From Choanephora cucurbitarum (lineage: Eukaryota > Mucoromycota > Mucoromycetes > Mucorales > Choanephoraceae), in contig JAIWNI010000015.1 of assembly GCA_025331435.1 (NCBI GenBank), forward strand, positions 124,001-188,000: a DNA stretch of 64,000 nucleotides. The letters are read 5' to 3'. The notes beneath the pieces are model-generated. The model searched no databases. It had not been told where the DNA came from and was given only the letters and a program-made list of their open reading frames with translations. Shown one piece after another: positions 47,443 to 58,167 of this stretch. Within the stretch, counting starts at the first letter, position 1. The number at the start of each line of letters is the position of its first letter. A program made the position numbers and the translations under genes.

Positions 47443-47524
47443 AATAAAACATAAAAACATATTTGCTGTCTGCTGCTTTCTTTTTTTTTTATTGCTCTAG
47501 TTAAATATACAGGATAAGGCATCT

Positions 47525-47824
47525 TTACCAAGAAGATTTCTTGACACCAGGGAGTTCACCATTCAAGGCCTTTAAACGGAATTGGAAACGACACAACTTG
47601 AATTCACGCAAGATACCACTGCCATGACCAGTGGCAACACAACGGTTATGGATATAAGAAGGTGAAGATTGCTTAGGCATAGCATTTAATTGAAGTTGAG
47701 CTTGATGGCGTACACGAGCAGGTAATGTCTCATTTCGAGTGATATATCTAAAAGCTTGACGGGTGATCTCATTGTCTGCTACTGATTGACGAGCCTTGAT
47801 GTCACGAAGTATACGGCACCTCAT
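47525..47824 (-). CDS. MRP2: Mitochondrial ribosomal protein uS14m (Mrp2-type)
   Basis: Small-subunit mitoribosomal protein. 99 residues from Met 47824: MRCRILRDIKARQ, QAFRYITRNETLPARVRHQA, QLQLNAMPKQSS, IHNRCVATGHGSGILREFKL, CRFQFRLKALNGELPGVKKS, SW. The R-C-x-x-TG-x-G...FR(L)xRxxFR pattern and terminal GVKKxSW are the uS14m signature; the zinc-binding CxxC pairs of cytosolic forms are absent, as usual. A longer reading from 47902 adds a hydrophobic run unlikely to be translated. Shares a 154-bp divergent promoter with CLF1. Confidence 0.92.
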   Translation of the reverse strand: MRCRILRDIKARQSVADNEITRQAFRYITRNETLPARVRHQAQLQLNAMPKQSSPSYIHNRCVATGHGSGILREFKLCRFQFRLKALNGELPGVKKSSW

Positions 47825-47978
47825 TATATAAAGTTGAATGAAAAGGAAGAAAAAGAAAAAAAAAAGGACAGGTAGGGGGTATTTATAGCGAGTCACATAC
47901 ACAGACCATCAGTTCACTTGGCTTAATTTTTTTTTTATTATAGCGTGTCTTTTTCTTTTTTTTTTTTTCATTTACCTT

Positions 47979-50146
47979 ATGGACTCTAAACAGACAACAA
48001 GTGGGTTTGGAAAAAACCCTAGACCTCCCAAGGTAAAAATAAAAAGGAAGCTCTCTTGATGATAGACAGACTTATATTTTTTTGGGTTACTTTAGGTCAA
48101 GAACAAGAGCGCCGCTCCTATTCAAATTACAGCAGAACAGATTCTTCGTGAAGCACATGATCGTCGTTTAGAACCTGCGCACAGTATTCCTCAACAAAAG
48201 ATTGCTGACCTGGAGGAACTCGAGGAATTCAGACAACGAAAGCGTAAAGAGTTTGAAGACAACATTCGAAAGAACCGTCTGAACATCAGCAATTGGCTAA
48301 AGTATGCCTCTTGGGAAGAGAGTCAGATGGAATTCCAACGAGCTCGATCTGTATTTGAACGTGCACTCGATGTCGAATGGAGAAATAACGCCATCTGGCT
48401 TCGTTATGTTGATATGGAACTCAAGAACCGTAACGTCAACCACGCTCGTAACTTACTTGACCGTGCCACCACTCTGTTGCCTCGAGTCGATCAGTTTTGG
48501 TACAAATATACCTATATGGAAGAAACCTTGGGTGATGTCCCCAAGGCTCGTAATGTGTTTGAACGCTGGATGAAATGGGAGCCTACAGAGAATGCTTGGA
48601 TGGCTTATATCAAGATGGAGTTGCGATACCATGAAAAGCATCGTGCACGCGCCATCTATGAACGATTCGTCAGCATTCACCCAGAACCTGCCAACTGGAT
48701 CAAATGGGCTAAATTTGAAGAGGAACACAACAACTTGAACAAATGTCGAGAGATCTATACAGCCGGCCTTGAGTTTTTAGGTGAAGAAAAGCTGGATCAA
48801 AAACTGTTAGTGGCCTTTGCCAAGTTTGAGATCAAGGTCAAGGAATACGAAAGAGCACGCGTCATCTTCAAGTACGGTCTGGATCGCTTGCCCAAATCAA
48901 AATCGCAATCACTCTACAACCAATACACCAATTTCGAGAAACAGTATGGTGATAAAGTAGGCATTGAAGATGTGGTGATTGGTAAACGACGTGTACAGTA
49001 TGAACAAGAGATTGAAGAGAGTCCCAAGAACTATGATATTTGGTTTGATTATGCAAAACTAGAAGAATCAGCAGGCGATCCTGTGCGTGTACGTGAGATC
49101 TACGAGCGAGCCATTGCACAGGTACCACCCGCTGAAGAAAAACGATACTGGAGACGTTATATCTATTTATGGATCAACTATGCACTCTATGAAGAATTGG
49201 AGAATGAAGATGTAGAACGTACACGTCAGATCTATGAACAATGCATTCAACTGATACCACACAAGAAATTCACATTTGCCAAAATTTGGCTGTTGTATGC
49301 ACAATTCGAGATTCGACAGTTGGATGTGGTACGAGCCAGAAAGCTGTTGGGCAAAGCCATCGGTATGTGTCCTAAAAACAAGTTGTTCAAGGGCTATATC
49401 GATCTAGAATTCCAACTAAGAGAATTCGATCGATGCCGTACCATCTACACAAAATACATTGAACATGACCCCACCAACTGTTCTGCATGGATTCAATTTG
49501 CCGAGCTAGAAAAGAATGTGCTGGACGAAGTGGATCGATGCCGTGCTATCTTTGAGTTGGCTGTGGCTCAAGAGGACTTGACCATGCCCGAACTGCTATG
49601 GAAGGCCTACATTGACTTTGAGATTGGTGAGGGAGAATATGAAAAGACAAGAGATCTCTACTATCGTCTACTGGAAAGAACAGAGCATGTCAAGGTCTAT
49701 ATCAGTTTTGCTCAATTCGAATTGTCTATACCTTATGAAGATGAGAGTGATGAAGGTGCTGTTCGTGCCAGAGCAATCTTTGAAAAGGCATTTGAGAAGA
49801 TGAAGCAGAAGGGTTTGAAGGAAGAGCGTGTGCTATTGCTTGAGGCCTGGAAGGACTTTGAAGAGAACTATGGTAACGAAACAACTCAAGAGGTAGTCAA
49901 GAAGAAGATGCCTAAGGTGGTTAAGAAGAGAAGAAGAGCTGCTGATTCAACTGAAGATAATGTTGTTTGGGAAGAATACTTTGACTACATTTTCCCTGAT
50001 GATGAAGAACAAAACCGTTCTCTCAAGTTTTTGCAGATGGCCCAAGCATGGCAAGCCAAGGTAAGAAAGAAATAAAAAAAAATGATTGCTGTAATATGTT
50101 GTCTAATTCATTTCAAAAATAGCAAAAAGGAGATGCTTTACCCTAA
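47979..50146 (+). CDS. CLF1: Pre-mRNA splicing factor Clf1/Crooked neck (HAT repeats)
   Basis: Scaffold of the NineTeen complex in the activated spliceosome. A short first exon ([18 protein letters not shown]) is followed by a large exon with tandem half-a-TPR repeats ([100 protein letters not shown]), interspersed with [16 protein letters not shown] and [12 protein letters not shown]. The C-terminus has a basic patch ([14 protein letters not shown]) and [14 protein letters not shown]. The usual end is probably spliced: donor AAG/GTAAGA at 50061, acceptor at 50122, giving AWQAKQKGDALP and a stop at 50146; unspliced reading ends KVRKK at 50075. About 670 residues. Confidence 0.95.
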
Positions 50147-50176
50147 TTCATTTTTCTTACATATAAAGATTTTTTT

Positions 50177-52113
50177 TTATTGTTTTGTCTTTTTACTACC
50201 ACGAAGTACTTTAGATGCAGATGCATAGAATTGAGTGATTGATTTAGCCTTTTCTTGAAATGTTTCGGGTAAACTCATAGTCAATACTCGGAACAAGTTC
50301 AATTTGTCTTCAGAATAAGGTGGATAACGAGCAGACATGATGTTTTCCAATCCTGAAGACTTGATCATTGTACTGCGTTCATGTGTGAATGTATCGAATG
50401 ATGCAGGTCCATGATAAGAGCCCATACCACTTGAACCAACACCACCAAAAGGCATGGATAGTTCTTGTACTTGCATCAAAACATCGTTGACTACAACAGT
50501 ACCTGACTGAGTATTGTCCAAAACTAAAAGAAGAATGAGTCCAGACTATTCATTCGGATATCGTTTGTTTCTTACTCTTTTCATGAGTGGCTTTATCGTC
50601 TGTAAAGACATAAAGTGCTAAAGGTGCTTCCCTACAATCTCTATAAGTCGTTTATTTTTGTTTTTGATGATCGAATAGCTTACCCTTGATTGACAATACG
50701 AATGGCTTCGTCCATATCTTGTACAGGCATCACAGGCAGAATAGGACCAAAAATCTCTTGTTCCATCAAAGGATGACCCTGAGTAGATACAGGATAGACA
50801 ACAGTAGGAGCGATGTAGAGGTCGTTTGCATCCGTTTGACCTCCAGCCACGATCTGACTAGGATCGGTCTTGTCCAAGAGTCCCTTGAGTGCAGTGAAAC
50901 GACGTTGGTTGATGATACGACAGAACGAGTCTGATTGTTGAGGATCCTGTCCATACCAATCAAGAAGAATAGACTTGCAGTGCTTAATAAATTCTTCTGC
51001 TTGATCTTGTTGAATCATCACATAATCAGGTGATACACAAATCTATTGTGCTGTTTAGTCCTCTTTTCTGTTGTCAGACTAAATTTTTTTTTTTACCTGT
51101 CCTGCATTGAATGTCTTGCCCCATAGAATTCGACTAGCTGCAGTATGCAAATTGGCGTCAGGTGCTACAAAGACAGGTCTGAAAGGAGCAGATCAGCATA
51201 AGCTTGTACGCACACAAAAAATACTCACGATTTGCCTCCGAGTTCAAGTGTAACAGGAGTCAAATGCTTTGAAGCTGCCTGCATGACAATCTTACCCACC
51301 ATACCATTACCCGTATAGAAGATATGGTTGAATTTCAGTTCAAGTAAGGCTGTAGTTTCTGGTATGGCACCCTCTACAACACGATAGGCTCTTTTGTCCA
51401 GATAGTCTGGTAGTGTCTTTGCAATGAAATCAGAAGTATGGCTTGCTACTTCGGATGGCTTGTTTTCACAGATTCAGTCAATAATCAAAAAGAAATAGAG
51501 TCAACTCCTGTTTACCTTCATCACAACACAATTACCAGCTGCAATAGCACCAACAACAGGCAATAAGAGCAAATGGATCTGAATTTAAATCAAAATGAGC
51601 TTATCAAACACATTGCTTCCTCACTTTTGGCTTACTGGGTAATTCCAGGAACCGATGATAAGGACTACACCTTTAGGTTCTTTTCGAACCGTACAGTAAT
51701 CCATTGAGTTCATTTTGAACTGAGGCTTCACCGTTTTTGTCTTTGCCAATCGATCAAGGTTCTAAACCAAGAAAGAGAGATAAATCATCAAAGCAGCTTC
51801 TATCTTTTATTGGTTTACCTGAAGCATAAACTCAATCTCAGCAACAACAGGTGCTATTTCACCTATAAGCGTCTCTAACTTGTGCTTTCTGAAATCTTTG
51901 TAGATGACATCTATAATTTCGTTTTCTTTCTCTTTAAAGAAAAGCTTGAACTTGGCTAGTTGTTCTTTGCGAAATGCCTTGTCTTTCGTAAGACCTAGAA
52001 TGGTTGGAGTCAATGTAGGATGTTTTGTATAGATATCCATTGCACTTACCAGTTTGAAATGTATCGCGTAAGGATCGAACAAGAGGTGGAATGGTGGTAA
52101 TGTCTGTAGACAT
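50177..52113 (-). CDS. Aldehyde dehydrogenase, ALDH3/fatty-aldehyde type
   Basis: Oxidises aliphatic aldehydes with NAD(P)+. Starts [20 protein letters not shown] at 52113; about nine exons. Shows [20 protein letters not shown], the coenzyme-fold WNYP ([13 protein letters not shown]), [19 protein letters not shown], the general-base LELGGKSP and the catalytic cysteine in [13 protein letters not shown]. The C-terminal part has [39 protein letters not shown] and the ALDH3 signature [15 protein letters not shown]. It ends in a basic tail (RGSKKTKQ) without the membrane anchor of Hfd1/ALDH3A2. About 500 residues. Confidence 0.92.
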
Positions 52114-53707
52114 GGTAAGAAACTCAAAGAAAAGAAAGGGGAGAGTTAGTACAGTCGACGAAAAAAGGTTGGCCCAATAAAAAAATAATTGACCAGTTTA
52201 GGATCACCAATGCAGAAATGTAACGAGGATTGGCCAAATTCTCTCTTCTGCTACTCTTCTTGAGTTTTTTCCATATTGCTTAACATGAACAAAGAATACA
52301 CAATTTTGACAGTGAGACAGTACCTGTGATGATGGACTGGGAAGAGACTGCTGAGCAGTAAATGCAGCACAAAAAGAAGCTAAGAGGAAGACCAAACCTC
52401 ACTCAAAAGAGCCTCTTTCCTTGATGTAGCGAAGAAGGGATCATACATTGCCAAAGCAAAGGTAGTCAATTTGATTGATTTGTTGCAAGAGTTTGAGAAT
52501 ATGTCTATCAGTGAGCAAATGTCAGCATCTTACCAGCAATGACTTCCTTGAATACATAGAGCTAAGTCCTCACTGTTGATCTGTGACATAATTTAAAAAA
52601 AGAATCTGTCTCGATAGTCCATTGCGCTCTAGATATATAAATCATAAAAAGGTGGTCAGACTTTCTTGGTCTCTCCATTGCATACCTGAATTGATCATCT
52701 CAATATTATTAGAGTTTATTCATGAATTGCTTTCTTTACTAACCTGTCTATTTCGCTGATAAACAACCTCGCTTTGGCGATATCTCATTTCAAATAAACT
52801 ACATGCCCATATTTCTCTTGGTGGAGATGCTTTGTTCCGTTAAAGCTTGTCCAACAGTCAATCGAAAACAAGTCGATCACATTTTAAACTGAGTACATAT
52901 AGAATTCTGCTGATTCCTAAATAAGTTGTGCACCGTGTACCCTATCATCACTTCAGTTGATTACAGTCTGTATTTACAAAACATGTGTTTCTCTAAAGCA
53001 CTGAAGAGATCGGAAAAGAAGAAATGCTGTCTAGATTCCATAGTGACAAACTATATCGTGAAATTGAAGCGAGATGCAATCGGTTTCTTTACTGTTAAAA
53101 AAAAAAAGAAACGGCTCATCTTTCAATCTTATTAAGCATATCCGTAGCATGTGTTTGTATAAGGGTATTGAATGAATAGGCTGATTAAGCTTCTTTTTTT
53201 TATAAACTTCGCTCGTCTGCTGCATATCGATATTATACATACATTTATTCTATGCAAGCATCTATATAGGCCGTGTACTGTGCGATCAGCATTTCTTTTT
53301 TTATTATATCCTGTTAAAATAGAATGCCATGTACACCATTCTGCAAATTCTACCTAGATATTACAAGGGCAAAAATTCCTATCCATCAAAACTATCTAGA
53401 ATGCTTGTGTTCATTTTGAAGTAACTAATGTGCTCTTGGTCCGTCAAAGAAAAAGAGAGAGAGGGTTTTCTGTCCTGAAAAGCAGATAGTGCACATGGTT
53501 TGAAATTTGACTTTGTAAGAGTAAATGAATTGGCCTTCATCATGGCTGTCTTTGTCTAACACTGAAGGTGTATTGCTATGATCTACTCTATACAGCTAGT
53601 CGATAGTGTAGAGACCTTACTTGTGGTAATCGGCCTTTCAATTTTCTATTTTTTTCACCATGCAATTCCTTTTCTTTTTCTTTTTCTCTTTTGTTATTCA
53701 TAACACG
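52114..53707. other. Gene-free stretch, 1.6 kb
   Basis: Divergent spacer between the aldehyde dehydrogenase and AIG1-like genes. Frames here (52395-52204 minus, 52926-53135 plus, 53172-53357 plus) show no recognisable domain or supported splice structure. Pyrimidine-rich sequence precedes 53708. Confidence 0.4.
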
Positions 53708-54578
53708 ATGTCAAAAGCAGCCAATATCTTGTTATTACTCTTTGGTTTATGCACCAATGTCTATGGGCTATATGGTGTTCGAATTGGACTTCCTTTAGTT
53801 GGTTATGGAGGTCATTATCAGGTAAAATGACATACATGCATTTTTGTTTATGCATCAAAAGAAAGGGGGGAAGTTTATTCACATCCTTATCAAGTTTTTG
53901 ACAATTATTGCCCTGACAATTTCTACTGTCTGTTTTGCCACCCGTATCATCTATCTGTTGACAGGATTCTTTAAGCGTAAGTACTTTTGTATTCTACCCT
54001 AGATGACTGTCATTCACCTTCTCCTTGACAAAGCCCTTTATGAAGTCTTGAGTGCCATTGCTACACCTGTAAGTTTTATTGAGATAGTAGTAGCCACATA
54101 GATCATCTAAAGAGAAACAGATTGAGAGTCTAGTCAGTGTCTTGTATTGGCCCATTGTACTGTATGATAGAAGCCTGTTGATTCCAGAGGGCACTATCCT
54201 TGATTTACCATTGCGTTTGGATTTATGTCTACACTTGATTCCTACCATTGTTGCCTGGGCTGATTTAATGTTGTTCAATCCTGAATTCAAGCGATCACCT
54301 CATCATATCTTGGCTATTTATGCCTTTGCCATGTCTTATTTTGTCTGGGTTAATCATTGTTATAGTCATAATGGATACTGGGTGTATCCTATATTTGCTT
54401 TATTCAAGAATGATGCTCAAAGAGGTGCCTTCTTTATCTTCTGTGCCTGGGTGTGTTCCTTATTATACAAGACAGGTAAAAAAGAAAAATGAGTGATAGA
54501 AGTGAAGATTAAACATGTTTTTATTTAGTGGTAAAGAGCCATGCTTGGTTTCATGCTTTTAAAACGAAAACTGAATAA
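53708..54578 (+). CDS. FAR-17a/AIG1-like multi-pass membrane protein
   Basis: Relatives in mammals (AIG1, ADTRP) are threonine hydrolases of fatty-acid esters of hydroxy fatty acids; the fungal role is less known. Five exons. TM segments are visible: AANILLLLFGLCTNVYGLYG, FLTIIALTISTVCFATRIIY, LVSVLYWPIVLYDRSLLIP, DLCLHLIPTIVAWADLMLF, ILAIYAFAMSYFVWVNHCYS and AFFIFCAWVCSLLYKT. The conserved His of LCLHLIPTI and the HNGYWVYP loop fit the family. The third intron probably uses the late acceptor GACAAAG (about 54030), giving GFFKPLYEVLSA; the nearer TAG would shift frame. About 215 residues. Converges on the mannosyltransferase gene. Confidence 0.82.
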
Positions 54579-54624
54579 TAATAATAATAAAGGGGGGGGG
54601 GTATACTCTTTAAAAAAAGAGAAA

Positions 54625-55777
54625 TTAATCATTTTGAATATGATAAATAATATAGCCTGGTAAACCATAAACAGAAAATCCCATCGATTTAGCCATTTTA
54701 GCAAACCCTTCTGTCTCTACTTGGTGTTGATAGGTATAAGCTGGGAAATTGGCTCCTTCACGATGAACATGAGCCTTGACTAAGGTAAAAGTAGCACCAA
54801 CACCATCCAAAGGTACCTTATGATCCTTGGGTACATCTGTAGGCATATCGACCATCTTTAAAAAAAAAAAAGAACAATGATAAGCAATTCTGGGGAATAT
54901 CTATATTATCTACACTTACCAAATAACGATGAGTAGGAAATTCATAATAGCCTTCAAGTAAAACAAAATCATCTTCCAGAGTCTCCTGTATCTTTCTTGA
55001 CTCATCAGTCTCTTGCCAGTTATTTTTATCATAAGCCCAAAAGGCATGATCTTCTCGTTGTAAGAGACAGTTGGGCACAACCACATCACCATCGGCTGCC
55101 ATCAAATCCTCAAAGATACTGACAGGATATTCCACCACATCCACATCAATCCAAGCCACCCAACTGATATCAGCTCGCATGGCAGCTGACAACAGCCAGT
55201 TACGAGACCGAGCCATAATACTCCGTCTCAAGGGCTGCATCTCATACGTATGTCTTCTTTCACTAGGCAATTCAAAATCAAAGTCCTTTTGATAGATCTT
55301 GATTGAATCAAACGGTTGATGTTGCCAATTCCATTTGTTTCTCGATTGGAGTTGATGGATATGTCTCTCAAGCGATCCCAGGGTATCATCACTAGAGTCA
55401 GAGACCAGGAAACCAATGGAGATCAGATGGTTAGGATAGGATGTTCTGTCCAACAGCTCAAAATAACGATCCAGGTAACGCTCGGCGTCTTTTAGTGGTG
55501 TCAGGACCAATACCTTCTCTTTCTTCTGTTTGGCTTTGGTAGGTGAAGAAGAGAGTCTGTTGAAATCGGTAAACAGACTGTTCTTAGTGGCTGAAATGGA
55601 GAGAGAGGGTATATTGAGTGGAAGAAGATGGCTTGTGTTGTCATTGAGTTTAGCACAGCTAAAATCGTTTTGTTGGATAGTAAAAGAAAAGAGACTGGAG
55701 AGATAGAGAATGAAGAAGAGGGCAATAATGGCTGAAATCACCAAAATCTTCTTTGGACTCTTGTTTGAATTGAACAT
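54625..55777 (-). CDS. Anp1/Mnn9/Van1-family Golgi mannosyltransferase
   Basis: Type II Golgi membrane enzyme that extends N-glycan mannose chains in M-Pol complexes. The N-terminus has one membrane anchor (KKILVISAIIALFFILYLSS) after a short cytosolic tail. The catalytic region has VLVLTPLKDAERYLDRYFEL, SYPNHLISIGFLVSDSSDDT, MARSRNWLLSAAM, the DxD-like WVAWIDVDVVEYP and DGDVVVPNCLL. After one intron (about 54928-54853) follows VPLDGVGATFTLVKAHVHRE, then NFPAYTYQHQVETEGFAKMA and GLPGYIIYH, the usual family end. About 358 residues. A Met 12 bp upstream (55789) is also possible. Confidence 0.9.
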
Positions 55778-56610
55778 AAAATGACACACTAAGAGAAAGA
55801 AAAGAGAAAAGAAAAGATATTTCTTTGTATAAGAAAAGCGGAAGTTTCAATTTTTAACCTTTTTCATACGCCACGTTAGGCTAATATCATCCTTTTTTTT
55901 TTTATTTTATAAGCCTTTTCCTTTTAAGATTATTTTAGTCTAGTTTAAAGAAATGGTCCTCTTTTTTTATAAGAGATCTTTAGACAGAAAAAAAAAAGAA
56001 AAGGCTAACTGATACACTACACAATTTGAGATACTATATTCGCATGTCAGGCACACATAACATGCCTTAATATTGATTGTCATGCATATCTTAATAAACA
56101 AAAGCTGTTTGTGATACAGAAAGTATCTTATCCGCTCTACTATTAGAGTGATCCATTCTGCTGAAGTAACAGGGTTACACACAAGCATATTTAAGACTAA
56201 TCTGTTATTTAATGCAGATGGGTACAAATAAGACTATCTTTATTACCTGGGAAATGATTTGACATGAAAATAAGCTTGATCAACACAACTTTCTCCTTTT
56301 ATCAATCTATAAAGAAACCTCAGTTTAAGTGCCGATGATCTATCTTATTGGTATTTTCTTATGGGCTTTGACATGATCATAGCCATTGTGACACAAAAAA
56401 AGAGAGAGAGAATCTAAGCTGAAACTTATTCAGCCAAATCAATAAGCTTTGAAACATATATGAAAGATCAGGGCAATCTAATATAGAGTGTTGATGATAG
56501 GGATTTTATTGTATATATATATACACACACACACAACATATAGTTAGAGACATACAATCTAAGTTGAATAATATAAAGGCATAATTTGTTTGTACATGTA
56601 TAAAATAGGG
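55778..56610. other. Gene-free stretch with TA/CA microsatellite
   Basis: Promoter side of the mannosyltransferase gene and 3' side of the SWIRM gene. Contains homopolymer A/T tracts and a (TA)n(CA)n microsatellite at about 56511-56536. No gene supported. Confidence 0.4.
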
Positions 56611-57456
56611 TTAAGATCTAGAAGGCTTAAACCATCCTAATTGGTTAAACACACTCCAGAGTGTGCTTGTTTTGTTTACATCAATGCGTACGCACTTTTG
56701 AGCATCTGATTTTCTAAAGGCAACATTCATTCGATCGAATTCTTGAGCAGCCATAATCAGTGATCGTCTGCACTTTAGGTATTGTTCAGGTGTTAAGCGT
56801 AAAGTAGAGGCAATTGTCACTTCTCCAGGGTGTAATAGATCATAATAAGGTAAATGTTGAATGGATAGAGGTGAGCCTAATTGAAGTAGGTAAGTCAACA
56901 AGATGATGAGATCATTCAATTTTTTACCTTTCCAGATCACCTTAACAGTAGGTGAACGTTGAAAGACAGTCATGTCAGGTATCCAACGAGGATCATCAAA
57001 GACCTCTTCATCATCCACTGAAATATCCACTCGATCATAAGCAGCAGCAGCATCTGTCTTGGCTTTCTTAATATGTCGTTCAGTAGTCAAGATATTGGCG
57101 TAAGATGGCTGGTTTGGTGTCACATCCGTCATTTCCTCATTTCGTCTCTTCCTATAGTTTAAGACTCCGTCATAAACGTCCATCATGAAACTACCTTGGA
57201 TATGAGGGGAAGGAGATCGACGGGGTATGGCTTTTTTCTTGGATCGACCGGTATATGAGATGACATCGTTATCAGGCAATGCCATGACTTTACTATAGCG
57301 ACGAGCATTTGATTTCCGACGTTGATCTGAAGGTATGTAAGGTGGTGAAGATAAGCGTCCAACCAATGAAGGTAGCTCAATTGGCTCTTCAATTGGACTC
57401 TTTAAATGAAAAGCCTTAGGTGTAATTGGGGGAGAAATGGGTACAGTGGTGTTCAT
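56611..57456 (-). CDS. SWIRM-domain protein (Fun19/Laf1-like)
   Basis: Intronless frame of 281 residues. The C-terminal domain is a SWIRM module: PGEVTIASTLRLTPEQYLKC, RRSLIMAAQEFDRMNVAFRK, SDAQKCVRIDVNKTSTLWSV, FNQLGWF. This variant is typical of fungal Fun19/Laf1 proteins linked to Clr6/Rpd3-type histone deacetylase complexes. The N-terminal half is Pro/Ser/Arg-rich and unstructured, with basic patches (SDQRRKSNARR, GRSKKKAIPRR) that could act in nuclear import. Exact complex membership is inferred from the family. Confidence 0.8.
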   Translation of the reverse strand: MNTTVPISPPITPKAFHLKSPIEEPIELPSLVGRLSSPPYIPSDQRRKSNARRYSKVMALPDNDVISYTGRSKKKAIPRRSPSPHIQGSFMMDVYDGVLNYRKRRNEEMTDVTPNQPSYANILTTERHIKKAKTDAAAAYDRVDISVDDEEVFDDPRWIPDMTVFQRSPTVKVIWKGKKLNDLIILLTYLLQLGSPLSIQHLPYYDLLHPGEVTIASTLRLTPEQYLKCRRSLIMAAQEFDRMNVAFRKSDAQKCVRIDVNKTSTLWSVFNQLGWFKPSRS

Positions 57457-58167
57457 TTGATAGATTTATTAGAGAGAAAGAAAAGAAAAAAGATAGACAG
57501 ATTTTTTTTTTGCTTTAACATCTTACTTACATATAAATGCCGCTTAATTAGAATACATTCTGTGACGTTTCTTGTTAAGCCGGGGCCTAATTCGTTTAAG
57601 CTTTTTTTTTTTTTGACTTTCTCTCGCTTGCTTAGAAACCTGACAATCGTTTTATATGCACGTGGGATCATCCAGTTTCTTTTCCTAATCCCATGCCAAA
57701 ATAGACTTTATATGCTATTTTCTCTCGTTTTTATTTTATATTTTTAAAAAAAGAAAAAGGATACTATGCCTTAACTGTTTAGAAACTTAATTTGGAACTC
57801 ATTATTTGAGTTACGTTACAGAAAAAAAAAACGAGTAAAAGAGAGAGAGTGATGAAGATCCTTTTATGCGATTCTGATTGGACCAAAAAAAGATCGTTCT
57901 AAGTGAACTTATTCAAAAGAGAAAAAAAAAATTGACTTTTTATGAGATACTCAACAAAAAAGAAAGGTGTAAATTAGACTTTAATGGCATGAGGTACACA
58001 CACACACACACACACACACAATATAAAGGTCCCTAAAAAAATAATCGGGGTCCCCACTTTAAGCTATGTTGGCTTTGAAGATCGTTTTTTAGCAAATAAG
58101 AGCTAGTTTTATTATTAAAATGACCTCACTTGGTTAAACAGAAAGTCTGCCAAGAAACACACATTAA
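57457..58167. other. Gene-free stretch with CA microsatellite
   Basis: Promoter side of the SWIRM gene and 3' side of ATG22. It has long A and T runs and a pure (AC)12 microsatellite at 57996-58020. No gene supported. Confidence 0.4.
57996..58020. repeat. (AC)n dinucleotide microsatellite
   Basis: An uninterrupted run of AC of about 25 bases seen directly in the sequence. Confidence 0.95.

Noticed and set aside
47825..47902. N-terminal extension of uS14m
   Set aside because: It would add a phenylalanine run from a T-rich leader; the Met at 47824 matches the family start.
52204..52395. 63-residue minus-strand frame upstream of the aldehyde dehydrogenase
   Set aside because: No domain, no splice partner and low-complexity composition; could be chance.
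57996..58020. CRISPR-like or telomere-like repeats
   Set aside because: The repeats seen are simple dinucleotide microsatellites; no spacer-repeat structure exists and the organism is eukaryotic.
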